Assembly: GCF_011516735.1 (NCBI RefSeq)
Contig: NZ_WOSX01000032.1
Coordinates: 1 to 37,789, forward strand
Origin: Acetobacter fallax
GTDB lineage: Bacteria > Pseudomonadota > Alphaproteobacteria > Acetobacterales > Acetobacteraceae
DNA length: 37,789 nucleotides
Direction of reading: 5' to 3'
The stretch's first letter is position 1. Each line of letters opens with the position of its first letter. The notes below the pieces were generated by a model. It saw only the letters and a program-made list of their open reading frames with translations. It searched no databases and was not told the origin of the DNA. Shown here one piece after another: positions 1 through 8,296 of the stretch. A program made the translations under genes and the position numbers.

Positions 1-17
1 AAGGCTTCGCGGTCCAT
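1..17 (-). CDS. 5' end of a gene leaving the left edge (partial)
   Basis: On the minus strand an ATG at 17 follows a good ribosome binding site (GGGAGG at about 26-31, spacing about 8). Only five codons (M-D-R-E-A) lie in the window, so the product cannot be identified. The start is supported only by the Shine-Dalgarno match. Confidence 0.35.
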
Positions 18-84
18 CTCGCTTTCCTCCCGGAAACACAAAATGAAACGCCCGAAACCCTCCTGCGATCCCAGGCCCAACACC

Positions 85-312
85 TAACGACAACAGAGCC
101 TTTCCAAAGGCTCTGTTGTCGTTACGTGTTGAGCTGTGATTTTTCAAATGGTTAGCGGAAGATCGGGCTCTGCCCGAACCCGGCAGGGACCGCAGGCCCC
201 TGCACCCCGATTTGTTTATAATAAAATGGTTTCCAGAGGTCTGTGACCTTTGGTGGGTTCCAGGGCAAAGCCCTGGGAAGAAGCCAACACGTAACGACAA
301 CAGAGTCTTTGG
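85..312 (+). repeat. Dispersed intergenic repeat, copy 1 (MITE-like)
   Basis: The core is bounded by perfect 21-bp inverted repeats at 111-131 and 285-305 (starting CTCTGTTGTCGTTACGTG). Inside are GGGCTCTGCCC, a stem around CAGGGACC/GGCCCCTG, AGGTCTGTGACCT, and CCAGGGC-AAA-GCCCTGG at 260-276. The left border also carries a second, outward-facing element end, giving a 40-bp palindrome at 85-124 with 19-bp arms. It resembles 7526-7800 along its whole core and 15150-15243 and 18846-18963 in part. It has no coding capacity. Downstream of emrE it could also act as a transcription block. Confidence 0.8.
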
Positions 313-374
313 AAACCGGCTTATTGATCAGCAGATCCGGGTGAACGGATTTGCGAGTATGGAGAGAGCCCGGG

Positions 375-704
375 TCAGGCCGGAGCGCTTTTTGAGAAAA
401 CGTGGATCACGACAACACCTGAAACAATCAGCGCCATTCCGACAAGTGCGGGACCATCGAGTTTCTGTCCCTGAAAAATCCAGGCGATTGCGGTCACGAG
501 CACGACGCCGATTCCTGACCAGATGGCGTAGGCCGCGCCGGTCGGGATTGTCTGAAGCGCCAGAGATAAAAAACAGAAAGCGGTTCCATAGCCGGCGACC
601 GTTACCAGAGACGGAAGAAGTCTTGTGAATCCTTCGGCGGATTTCAGGCATGATGTCGCCACGACTTCGGCGCAGATGGCAATCAGAAGGTAAAGATAGG
701 GCAT
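375..704 (-). CDS. emrE: SMR-family multidrug exporter (EmrE/QacE-like)
   Basis: A 109-aa inner-membrane protein of the small multidrug resistance family, which exchanges protons for lipophilic cations as an antiparallel dimer. Four hydrophobic helices cover nearly the whole chain. The essential membrane glutamate is present (E13 in [13 protein letters not shown], equivalent to EmrE E14), followed by the family signature around KSAEGFTRL and by the GxxYAxWSGxG segment of helix 3. The start at 704 has an AGGA site about 8 bases upstream. It follows the outer-membrane efflux gene by 24 bases on the same strand and is probably cotranscribed with it, which is unusual because SMR pumps need no outer-membrane partner. 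Family assignment is firm; the substrate is unknown. Confidence 0.93.
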   Translation of the reverse strand: MPYLYLLIAICAEVVATSCLKSAEGFTRLLPSLVTVAGYGTAFCFLSLALQTIPTGAAYAIWSGIGVVLVTAIAWIFQGQKLDGPALVGMALIVSGVVVIHVFSKSAPA

Positions 705-728
705 TCGGCATCCTGCTGCGGGCCTGGT

Positions 729-2021
729 TTACGGTGTCTGTCCCGCCATCAGCATGACGCGAACGATGGCGGCGTGCCAGATGACATCCGCCTGGGCGGA
801 TCTCTGTCTGGCATCGAGCGCGGCGCGGCGGGCGCGGAGATATTCGATAACCGGCATTTCACCAACCTGCCACGCGCGTTCAAGCTGCGTTGCCCGGTCA
901 TCAAGAGCTTTCTGCGTGATCTGACTGTGATGGAGGATATCGAGCGCTGAGGTCAGCTGGGAGCGTATCCGGCGATATTCCACCCGGACATTGCGACGGG
1001 CGAGTTCGGCATCACGGTCCGCCGCTCCGATTGCCTTGACACCGTTCATGAGCTTTGGCGCGTTCTGGGCCTCGCTGGGCAGTCCGACCTGAAACTGCAC
1101 GCCGACCTGTGTATCCCACGGGCTGCCATACTGTTCCTGACGCATGACCTGCACACCGATTTCCGGATTGGGCATATAGGAATGTTTCGCGACGTCATAA
1201 GTCGCTTTCGCGCTGCGTGACTGCGCTTCGGCCATTTCGATGCGAGGATCGTTCCTGGGATCCAGCGCCACGGTGCGCGCGGTCAGCACACGTCCGTCGA
1301 GAGTCATCAGATCGGGAACGGCGTCTGTTCCGGTCATCACTTCGATCTGAGCACGGGTGTTGTCCAGGGCCTGTCTGCGATCGGCGATCTGGCTCTCCAG
1401 ATCTTCCCTTTCCGCCACAACGGCATCATGATCCGCGCCGCCGATTTCACCGGCCTGCAATGCCCTGCGTGATGTCCGGGTCACATGGTCCAGCAGGATT
1501 CCGGTCATTTCCAGGTTGGCGAGTTCTTTCTGCAGGATCGTGGCGCTGCTGATGAGATCGAGGAGCTGAACGCCTGTCAGCAGTTTTCTGACCTTCCCCC
1601 GGGCGGTTGCGACGGCTTCATCGGCCTCCGCGCTCCGGACCGTGGCGGAGCCCTGTCCGGGCAGCCAGAGGGGGACGCTGACGCTGCCCTGATAGGTTGT
1701 GTAGCCGACCTTGCTGCCGATGAAATGGTCATCGAGGTACTCCCCGGCGAGAAGTGGCCCGGCGGGAAACCAGGAGTCGACGGCGCGGGCTGTTTTATGC
1801 GCGGCCTGCGCATCGACCGCGGCTGAATGCGTCTCGGGGTCTGCGGTCCAGGCCCGGATCAGGGCCTCGTGAAGCGTTTCTGCGGAGGCCTTAAGGGGAG
1901 CAAAAGCCATGACGCAGAGCAGGACGAACCTGGCGGACCGGAGCGGTTCTGCGGGAAAGCGTTTCCTGTAAAATGCGGGCGGGCGGCAACGAGAAAAGGC
2001 GCGTCCGGGGATAAAGGTCAT
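729..2021 (-). CDS. TolC/CzcC-like outer membrane efflux protein
   Basis: A 430-aa outer-membrane channel of the OEP/TolC family, closer in look to the CzcC metal-efflux branch. A signal peptide ends near residue 48 (FVLLCVMAFAPLKASA|ETL). The rest is two TolC-like repeats rich in Ala/Gln/Arg helices with coiled-coil character, typically LxxAL-type at the start and YLxARRAALDARQR near the end. Length suits the family (about 420-480). The start at 2021 has no obvious Shine-Dalgarno and the pre-signal stretch is long, so translation may begin further in. Membrane-fusion and RND pump genes (CzcB/CzcA type) would be expected beside it but are absent; only emrE follows. It may serve pumps encoded elsewhere. 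Confidence 0.85.
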   Translation of the reverse strand: MTFIPGRAFSRCRPPAFYRKRFPAEPLRSARFVLLCVMAFAPLKASAETLHEALIRAWTADPETHSAAVDAQAAHKTARAVDSWFPAGPLLAGEYLDDHFIGSKVGYTTYQGSVSVPLWLPGQGSATVRSAEADEAVATARGKVRKLLTGVQLLDLISSATILQKELANLEMTGILLDHVTRTSRRALQAGEIGGADHDAVVAEREDLESQIADRRQALDNTRAQIEVMTGTDAVPDLMTLDGRVLTARTVALDPRNDPRIEMAEAQSRSAKATYDVAKHSYMPNPEIGVQVMRQEQYGSPWDTQVGVQFQVGLPSEAQNAPKLMNGVKAIGAADRDAELARRNVRVEYRRIRSQLTSALDILHHSQITQKALDDRATQLERAWQVGEMPVIEYLRARRAALDARQRSAQADVIWHAAIVRVMLMAGQTP

Positions 2022-2218
2022 GAGTGGCGGGTCTCACAGGGCGTCCTGACCAGAGGGCAGTAAGGTAATTTCCATGGATTAGCCAGCCTGTCCGGTGTGA
2101 AGAACGCGTCAGCCGGTTCAGTTTTCTGCGTGCATGCAAAGCGGGATCTGAGCCTTCTGCCTTAACGCCGGGCCGGCAACGCGGTATGAACGAAGAATGA
2201 ACATCAGCGAGATCGGCC

Positions 2219-3616
2219 ATGGCCACGCGGCATGAAACCCCGTCACCGCACGGTGACGATCTGTTCGCCGGAGACGATGCCGGAAACGGGGCTCCGCGCG
2301 CGGCGGCTGGCGGACGCAGGGGCACCGGCCCCACGCCGACCCAGCCTCTGGCGGACCGGCTCCGGCCGGCGCGGCTTGAGGATGTGGTCGGGCAGGATCA
2401 TCTGCTGGGGCCGGATGGCGCGCTGACGCGGATGCTGGAGCGCGGGACTCTGGCGAGCCTGATCCTCTGGGGGGGGCCGGGTGTTGGCAAGACGACCATT
2501 GCGCGGCTGCTTGCGGCTGCTGCAAATCTGCGGTTCGTGCAGCTTTCGGCGGTATTTTCCGGCGTTGCCGATCTGAAGCGGGCTTTTGAGGATGCGCGGC
2601 GCTTTGCTGAATCAGGGCGGGGCACGCTGCTGTTCGTGGACGAAATCCATCGCTTCAACCGGGCTCAGCAGGATGGGTTTCTGCCGGTTGTGGAAGACGG
2701 AACTGTCGTGCTTGTCGGGGCGACGACGGAGAATCCGTCTTTTGCGCTGAACTCGGCTCTGCTCTCGCGCTGTCAGGTGATGGTGCTGCGGCGGCTGGAC
2801 GATGCGACGCTGGATGCGCTTCTGGTGCGGGCGGAGGAGCTGACCGGGCGGCCATTGCCGCTGACGGAGCCGGCGCGGGCGACGCTGCGGGCGATGGCGG
2901 ATGGTGACGGGCGGTATCTGCTGAACATGGTTGAGCAGATTCTGAGTCTGAAAGCAGATGTTCCGCTTGATCCTCAGGCTCTGGCGTCCCTGCTGGCGAA
3001 ACGGGCGATCCTGTATGACCGGGATCGGGAAGAGCATTACAATCTGATTTCCGCCTTGCATAAATCATTGCGGGGATCGGACCCGGATGCGGCGTTGTAC
3101 TGGTTTGCGCGGATGCTCGAAGGCGGGGAAGATCCGCGTTATATTGCCCGCCGGCTGACACGGTTTGCGGCGGAGGATGTCGGGATGGCCGATCCGTCCG
3201 CGCTGACGCTGGCGATCGCGGCCTGGGAGACTTATGAGCGACTGGGCTCGCCGGAGGGTGAACTGGCTCTGGCGCAGCTTGTTGTGCATCTGGGGACCGC
3301 GCCGAAATCGAATGCGGTTTACAAGGCTTATGGCGCGGCGCGACGGGCGGCGAAGGCGACGGGCAGCCTGATGCCGCCGGCTCATATTCTGAACGCACCG
3401 ACGAAGCTGATGAAGGACATCGGCTATGGCGATGGCTATCAGTATGATCACGACGCGGAAGAGGGTTTTTCCGGTCAGAACTACTTCCCGGATGAGATGC
3501 CGCGGCAGCGTTTCTACAACCCCACGGGGCGCGGGTTTGAACATGAAGTCAGGCGAAGGCTGGACACGTGGGGCCGAATGAGGGCAAGCCGCCCGGCATC
3601 GGGTGATGGATCGTGA
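2219..3616 (+). CDS. rarA: Replication-associated recombination protein A (RarA/MgsA)
   Basis: A 465-aa AAA+ ATPase related to clamp-loader subunits that acts at stalled replication forks in the cytoplasm. Walker A is GGPGVGKT (about residues 85-92), Walker B is LLFVDEIHRF (DE at 141-142), and sensor-1 is VLVGATTENPSF, all diagnostic of RarA. The C-terminal half has the tetramerisation-type region with YxxISALHKSLRGSDPDAALYW and the conserved RNAPTK-like segment LNAPTKLMKDIGYG. The first 40 residues are a poorly conserved extension, so the true start could be further in; the ATG at 2219 has only a weak upstream purine stretch. It begins a plus-strand run and overlaps the leader of the pseudouridine synthase gene. 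Confidence 0.95.
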   Translation: MATRHETPSPHGDDLFAGDDAGNGAPRAAAGGRRGTGPTPTQPLADRLRPARLEDVVGQDHLLGPDGALTRMLERGTLASLILWGGPGVGKTTIARLLAAAANLRFVQLSAVFSGVADLKRAFEDARRFAESGRGTLLFVDEIHRFNRAQQDGFLPVVEDGTVVLVGATTENPSFALNSALLSRCQVMVLRRLDDATLDALLVRAEELTGRPLPLTEPARATLRAMADGDGRYLLNMVEQILSLKADVPLDPQALASLLAKRAILYDRDREEHYNLISALHKSLRGSDPDAALYWFARMLEGGEDPRYIARRLTRFAAEDVGMADPSALTLAIAAWETYERLGSPEGELALAQLVVHLGTAPKSNAVYKAYGAARRAAKATGSLMPPAHILNAPTKLMKDIGYGDGYQYDHDAEEGFSGQNYFPDEMPRQRFYNPTGRGFEHEVRRRLDTWGRMRASRPASGDGS

Positions 3617-3626
3617 GGCGCGGATA

Positions 3627-4601
3627 ATGAGTGTGGCCATGTTGACGGTAAGCGAGGATGAGGCGGAGATCCGTCTTGATCGCTATTTCCGGCGTCACTA
3701 TCCGCATGTGACACAGGGAGCTCTTCAGAAGCTGTGTCGCACCGGGCAGATCCGGGTTGATGGCAGGCGGGTGGAAGCGGGCACCCGTCTTGCTCCGGGC
3801 CAGACTGTCCGGGTGCCTCCGATGACGGTGGCGACGAAGCCGGCTCCTGCCGCGGCGCGGCCGCTGGATGAGCGGCTGGCGCGCGAGATCCGGAATATGG
3901 TGGTTTATTCTGATCCTCAGCTGATTGTTCTGAACAAGCCGTCGGGTCTTGCGACGCAGGGTGGTCCGGGCATTACCCGGCATGTGGACATGATGCTGGA
4001 CGGCCTGCGGGAGGGCGATGATCCGCGTCCCCGTCTGGTGCATCGCATCGACAAGGACACGTCGGGGCTTCTGCTTCTGGCGCGCACGCCCGGGGTAGCG
4101 GCGAAGCTGGCGGCTTTGTTTCGCGGTCGTGATGTGAAGAAAACTTACTGGGCGGTGGTTGCTGGTCGTCCTGATCCGCTTTCCGGCGAGATCGACCAGC
4201 CGCTGGCCCGTCTTGGTGTCGGTCCGGGCGCGATTACGGTGGCGGCTGACCGCAAGGACGAAGATGCACAGATGGCGCGCACCGACTATGAGGTTCTGGA
4301 TTCAGCCGGGCGTAAGTTCGCGTGGCTGGGTCTTTCCCCGCTGACCGGGCGGACGCATCAGTTGCGGGTGCATTGCGAGGCGCTGGGCACGCCGATCCTT
4401 GGCGACCCTAAATATGGTGCGGACAAGGCTCATGTGGATGGCTTTACGGACCGGCTGCATCTGCACGCACGCAGTCTCGTGCTGCCTCATCCGGCTGGTG
4501 GCTGGCTTGAAGTGAGTGCTGAGCTGCCGCCGCATATGCGCGAGACATTCCGCGCACTTGGTTTTACGGCGGGATCAACCCCGGCGCCACGCAGGAGATA
4601 G
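3627..4601 (+). CDS. RluA-family 23S rRNA pseudouridine synthase (RluC/RluD-like)
   Basis: A 324-aa enzyme that isomerises specific uridines of ribosomal RNA. It has an N-terminal S4 RNA-binding domain (about residues 15-65, LDRYFRRHYP to VRVPP) and the catalytic domain with HRIDKDTSGLLLLAR, in which D142 is the nucleophile. LTGRTHQLRVH is the second family motif. I chose the ATG at 3627 because GAGG lies 8 bases upstream; GTG and ATG codons at 3603 and 3606 are in frame but lack a site, and ATG 3639 is another option. It follows rarA by 10 bases and ends one base before the next gene. RluC is the likeliest relative given the S4 domain; the exact uridines cannot be read from sequence. Confidence 0.93.
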   Translation: MSVAMLTVSEDEAEIRLDRYFRRHYPHVTQGALQKLCRTGQIRVDGRRVEAGTRLAPGQTVRVPPMTVATKPAPAAARPLDERLAREIRNMVVYSDPQLIVLNKPSGLATQGGPGITRHVDMMLDGLREGDDPRPRLVHRIDKDTSGLLLLARTPGVAAKLAALFRGRDVKKTYWAVVAGRPDPLSGEIDQPLARLGVGPGAITVAADRKDEDAQMARTDYEVLDSAGRKFAWLGLSPLTGRTHQLRVHCEALGTPILGDPKYGADKAHVDGFTDRLHLHARSLVLPHPAGGWLEVSAELPPHMRETFRALGFTAGSTPAPRRR

Positions 4602-4602
4602 C

Positions 4603-6768
4603 ATGAAGTTCAGGACAAAGGCTGGCCTCGCTATTGGCGGGATTGCGGTGCTGCTTGGCGGCGCTGTGACGGCATCGTCGCTGATGGATGCGACCTGGCT
4701 GCGCACCAGGCTTGTGGAGGCGGTTGATCAGCAGACCGGGCGGCAGTTGCGGATCGACTCGCTGCATGTGTGGCTGCTGCCTTATCCGTGGGTTGAGGCG
4801 AAGGGTGTGAGCTTCTCCAACCGTGCCGGTGGCGCGCGACCGGAGATGTTCACGGCCAGGGAAGTCCGGGCCAGGCTTACTCTGGGGGCTCTGTTTTCGC
4901 ACAGGGTCGTGCTGGATAATGTGAGTCTCATGGAGCCGGAGCTCCTTCTGGAGCGCACGCCTGACGGGGAGCCGAACTGGCTGTTCGGGCCGGCTCAGTC
5001 CCTTCATGACGGCGGTGCGTCATCCGGCTCGCACCGGCACTGGAATCTTGCGCTGTCTTCCGTGCATGTCCGTGATGGAGGCCTGATCTGGTCTGATGTC
5101 CGGCAGCATCTGACGGGTGAAGTGGATGTTGATCGCGCGGACATAACCGGGCTGACGGGCAGTGCTGTCAGTCTCAGTCTGCGCGGGCATCATGATGCGG
5201 GGGCCTTCACACTGGCCGGCACGACCGGACCGATACTGCCTGTTACGGGCGAGAGCTGGCCGGTTCATCTGACCGGGACACTGGTCGTGAGCAGGCGGCA
5301 GGCCGGGCAGCTGCATGTCGATGGCGTTATCACCGACCCTCAGCATGACGCCGGGTATGATTTGCAGATTGGTGGCACGCTGGGACAGCTGGCGGATCTG
5401 CAAGCGCTGTTCCCCAAAGCCAGTCTGCCGGATGCTGACGATGTGTCGCTTCAGGCCGGTGTGACGGGCAGCGGGGCCAGTCCGGGTCTGCGTATGTTGC
5501 ATCTGCACACGGGTGCGGTCGATCTCGATCGGGTTCTGGAAGGGCTGCATGCTGACACTGTCACGCTGGATGCTTCGCAGCCCGCCGACCGCCTGACTGT
5601 TGCGCTTGATGGAAAGCTCGGTGATCAGGCGGTGATTCTGCGTGGCATGCTTGGGACGCCGGATCAGACGATCCAGGCGATCCGGACCCCGGATGCCAGC
5701 GCGCTGCCGGTGAAACTGTCTCTGGAAGACGGGGACTCCTCCGTGACGCTGGATGGCGTCGCCGGCGGGGAAAAGACGTCTCTGGATGTGCATGGATCAC
5801 TGCCGGCCCTGACTTTCGCTCCTGGAAAACCGTCTTTGCAGGGGCTTAAAGTTGACGGGCATCTGGCCAGTGCGGCGCCGGTTTCCGTTCTTCGCGCCCA
5901 CGATCCGCAGGCATGGCTGCGGGCGGCACAGGCCACTCTGGACGTCGCGGCGCAGCGTGTGACGTGGCAGTCCGTGGCATGGGATGCTGTTTCGGCGCAT
6001 GTCGTTGCTGATGGCGGTCGTCTGACGGCTGATCCGATCCGTGCCAGCGGGACCGGTGTGGCGCAGGGCATGGCTCAGTCCGGACGGTTTGGATACGACG
6101 CTTCCGGGGATGTGCCCAATATGACCGTTACGGCGTCGCCTCTGGTTTTGCCGGCTGAGGTTGTTGAAGGCTGGGCGGGTATTCCGTCTCTGGTGAACGG
6201 GTCACTCCAGGTTGTAGGAAGCATCGCGGCTGATGGTGCGGACATGAACGCCTGGAAGCGCAGTGCCGCGGGGCATGTCGGTGTCTCGATGGTGGGTGGA
6301 CGGGTGAGCGGTCAGGCTCTGGCGGCGATTATCGGTCGGGGTATTCCGGTTCGGGGTGCGATGGGGCTTCGCTGTTTTGGCATCCATATGCAGATTGCCG
6401 ATGATCGGGCGACGCTGGAGCGGATCGGGCTGGAGGCGGACATGCTATCGCTGACCGGGCACGGAAGCGTGGGTCTTTCCTCCGGAGCGCTTGATCTGCA
6501 TCTGACGCCGCGCATCGGGATTGGCGGAACCGGTGCGTCGTCGCCGGTTGGCGTTGGGGGCACGATCAGTTCACCGCAACCGCATCTGGAACCGGGGAGT
6601 GATGGACGGTTTGCGATCGCCATCGGTGGCGCTCAGTCGGGCGGAGGTGACCAGTGCCCGGACCTTCTTGCGACGGCGCGTGAGGGTGGAGCGGGTCCTG
6701 CTGCCGCGCCGGCTCCGGCAGGCAAGGCGAATGGCCTGATGAACATGCTCAAGGGGCTGCTGCGGTGA
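4603..6768 (+). CDS. AsmA-family envelope protein
   Basis: A 721-aa protein with one N-terminal transmembrane anchor (about residues 5-25, AGLAIGGIAVLLGGAVTAS) and a long periplasmic region. The early segment RLRIDSL-type xVWLLPYPWVEAKGVSFSN is the AsmA signature, and the C-terminal third carries the AsmA_2-like pattern with LRCFGIHMQIADDRATLERIGLEADMLSLTGHGSV. Relatives are implicated in lipid transport to, and assembly of, the outer membrane. Its start at 4603 has AGGAGA 5 bases upstream, one base after the preceding stop codon. The stop overlaps the GTG start of the next gene, so translation is probably coupled. Confidence 0.85.
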   Translation: MKFRTKAGLAIGGIAVLLGGAVTASSLMDATWLRTRLVEAVDQQTGRQLRIDSLHVWLLPYPWVEAKGVSFSNRAGGARPEMFTAREVRARLTLGALFSHRVVLDNVSLMEPELLLERTPDGEPNWLFGPAQSLHDGGASSGSHRHWNLALSSVHVRDGGLIWSDVRQHLTGEVDVDRADITGLTGSAVSLSLRGHHDAGAFTLAGTTGPILPVTGESWPVHLTGTLVVSRRQAGQLHVDGVITDPQHDAGYDLQIGGTLGQLADLQALFPKASLPDADDVSLQAGVTGSGASPGLRMLHLHTGAVDLDRVLEGLHADTVTLDASQPADRLTVALDGKLGDQAVILRGMLGTPDQTIQAIRTPDASALPVKLSLEDGDSSVTLDGVAGGEKTSLDVHGSLPALTFAPGKPSLQGLKVDGHLASAAPVSVLRAHDPQAWLRAAQATLDVAAQRVTWQSVAWDAVSAHVVADGGRLTADPIRASGTGVAQGMAQSGRFGYDASGDVPNMTVTASPLVLPAEVVEGWAGIPSLVNGSLQVVGSIAADGADMNAWKRSAAGHVGVSMVGGRVSGQALAAIIGRGIPVRGAMGLRCFGIHMQIADDRATLERIGLEADMLSLTGHGSVGLSSGALDLHLTPRIGIGGTGASSPVGVGGTISSPQPHLEPGSDGRFAIAIGGAQSGGGDQCPDLLATAREGGAGPAAAPAPAGKANGLMNMLKGLLR

Positions 6769-7526
6769 CGGGCGTCGTCAGACCTCCTGCCGGGAACGAC
6801 ACACGCCGGAAGAGATTCTGGATCCGTGCCGGGGTGGTTGCCGGGCCTGAAGGGTTCGGGGTGATGCTGGATGGGAAGCCGGTTCTGCTGCCTGGCCGGA
6901 AAGCGCTCTGCGTGGCCTCGAAACCGCTGGCTGAGGCGCTGGCAGCTGAGTGGCAGGCGGCGGGTTCCGATGACCCGGAGAAACGGTTTGGGCCGGACGC
7001 ATTGCCTCTGACGCGCATTGCGGGAACGATGATCGAGCGGGTTGAGCCTGACCGCGCGCACTCCGTTGCGACGCTTGCGGGTTATGGCGCACACGATCTT
7101 CTCTGTTATCGCGCAGAAGACGCTGAGCCTGTTGCGGCTTTGCAGAACGAGGCGTGGCAGCCATGGCTGGACTGGCTTGAAAAGCGCCACGGCATTCATC
7201 TGTGCGTGACGACGGGCATCATGCCCGCGGTGCAGTCTCCCGAGGCTCTGGCGGCGTTGGCGGAGCTTCTGGGCGGTCAGCCGGATGCTGTCCTGGCGGG
7301 ACTTGGGGTTGCTGTCCCGGCACTTGGCAGTCTGGTGCTTGGGCTGGCCGTTGCTGAAGGGGTGCTGAAAACACGGGATGCGGTCCGTGCGGCCTCGGTG
7401 GACGAAAGAGAGCAGATGCGGCGCTGGGGTGAGGACGCAGCTGTGCTGGACAGGATTGCTGTCATGGCGGCGGATGTGGCTGATGCCGAACGCTTTATGA
7501 CGCTTGCGGCCGAAGGGGCTCTTTAG
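6765..7526 (+). CDS. ATP12-family F1-ATPase assembly chaperone
   Basis: A 253-aa protein of the ATP12 chaperone family (which binds the F1 alpha subunit in mitochondria), typical of Alphaproteobacteria. Evidence is the N-terminal KRFWIRAGVVAGPEGFGVMLDGKPV, the conserved GYGAHDLLCYRAE, the E/W-rich WQPWLDWLEKRHG, and a helical C-terminus. It starts with GTG at 6765 inside the stop codon of the AsmA-like gene (GTGA overlap). Its TAG stop at 7524-7526 is formed at the junction with a mobile repeat: TA belongs to the target duplication and G to the element. Removing the element would leave the same TAG codon, so the protein end is unchanged. Confidence 0.93.
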   Translation: MTGVVRPPAGNDTRRKRFWIRAGVVAGPEGFGVMLDGKPVLLPGRKALCVASKPLAEALAAEWQAAGSDDPEKRFGPDALPLTRIAGTMIERVEPDRAHSVATLAGYGAHDLLCYRAEDAEPVAALQNEAWQPWLDWLEKRHGIHLCVTTGIMPAVQSPEALAALAELLGGQPDAVLAGLGVAVPALGSLVLGLAVAEGVLKTRDAVRAASVDEREQMRRWGEDAAVLDRIAVMAADVADAERFMTLAAEGAL

Positions 7527-7800
7527 AGGCTGCGTCAAAAGCCCCTCTGCCGGGGCGATCTCGCTCAGCAGTGAGGCTTTTGAAAGGCTCTGTTAGCATT
7601 ACGTGTTGATCTTTGATTTTTCAAAGGGTTAGCAAAAGACCGGGCTCTGCCCGAACCCGGAAGGGGTCGCAGACCCTTTCACCCCAATCTATTGATAAAT
7701 AAGTCGGTTTCCAAAGGTCTGCGACCTTTAATGGGTTCCAGCGCAAAGCCCTGGGAAGGTGCCAGCACGTAATGCTAACAGAGCCTTTTGAAACAGCCTC
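7526..7800. mobile_element. 275-bp MITE-like element, copy 2, with TTA target duplication
   Basis: The ends are inverted: left GAGGCTGCGTCAAAAG, right (reverse complement) GAGGCTGTTTCAAAAG. They are flanked by TTA at 7523-7525 and TTA at 7801-7803. An inner perfect 20-bp inverted repeat (GGCTCTGTTAGCATTACG and onward) lies at 7586-7605 and 7766-7785. The interior matches copy 1 (GGGCTCTGCCCGAACCCGG, AAAGGTCTGCGACCTTT). There is no coding capacity. GAG-type ends plus a TNA duplication fit the IS1031 group of the IS5 family, which could mobilise it in trans. This fills most of the gap between atp12 and the next small gene. Confidence 0.8.
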
Positions 7801-8026
7801 TTAGCCTTTATTGCGGCGATCGGCCTCCGGTCTGAAATCGCAAAAATTCGTGTACCAACCGCACACACTGTAACAGCATGGCCTTATTTCAATGACATGC
7901 TTCAGGTTTTTCTTTCTTAAAGCCTTAATCCGCCACGATTTTGCCCCAGAGCTCCGGTTATGTCCCGCTTATACCGAAAGCGGCGGAAATTTGCTGAGAC
8001 GGTTGGTAACTTGGCTGATTTCGCGG

Positions 8027-8064
8027 CCACAGGCAGTGTCGCAGAACCACGCGACCTGTGGTTC
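8027..8064 (+). promoter_or_regulatory. Leader with two mutually exclusive hairpins upstream of the 56-aa gene
   Basis: Hairpin A pairs CCACAG (8027-8032) plus GTCGC (8038-8042) with GCGAC-CTGTGG (8051-8061), an 11-bp stem with a 5-base bulge. Hairpin B pairs GAACCAC (8044-8050) with GTGGTTC (8058-8064). They share bases and cannot form together. A third small stem, CCGCTT/AAGCGG, lies at about 7966-7984. The ribosome binding site begins about 20 bases downstream. Switching is an inference. Confidence 0.35.
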
Positions 8065-8093
8065 ACGAACCAGAAGACTGAAAAGGAGGTCTC

Positions 8094-8264
8094 ATGCATA
8101 AGACTGACATTCAGACTCAGGACTTCACTGCGTCCGGCATCGTGCGAACACAGCCGGAGCGGGTCAGAAGAAAAGCTGCTCAGGTTTTTGCGACCTGTGC
8201 GATGGGCGCATGGATTGTGCTGGCTGTCGTTCCTTTTGTTGTCGTTCTGGTCGAACTTGGCTGA
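8094..8264 (+). CDS. 56-aa single-pass membrane protein, function unknown
   Basis: Too short for usual ORF cut-offs but very well supported: AAGGAGGT at 8083-8090 is a near-perfect anti-Shine-Dalgarno match with ideal spacing to the ATG at 8094. The 56 residues comprise a polar N-terminus with a basic patch (PERVRRKAAQ), then one transmembrane helix of about 23 residues (ATCAMGAWIVLAVVPFVVVLVELG). Topology would be cytoplasmic N-terminus by the positive-inside rule. It is preceded by a structured leader and is convergent with uvrB. I do not recognise a family; NapE/TorE-type small membrane proteins have the same plan but the motifs do not match well. Confidence 0.7.
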   Translation: MHKTDIQTQDFTASGIVRTQPERVRRKAAQVFATCAMGAWIVLAVVPFVVVLVELG

Positions 8265-8296
8265 TCAGGCAGAGATTTTGCCGGGCTGCTGAGTTA

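Noticed and set aside
85..124. 40-bp palindrome read as a simple terminator
   Set aside because: It has no T-run on either side and is explained as two facing ends of the dispersed repeat.
2655..3398. 247-codon minus-strand frame within rarA
   Set aside because: Extremely Pro/Ser/Ala-rich, typical of antisense reading of a GC-rich gene; no ribosome binding site.
7960..8292. 110-codon plus-strand frame over the 56-aa gene
   Set aside because: It uses a different frame with no Shine-Dalgarno, whereas the 56-aa frame has a near-perfect one and a clean transmembrane helix.
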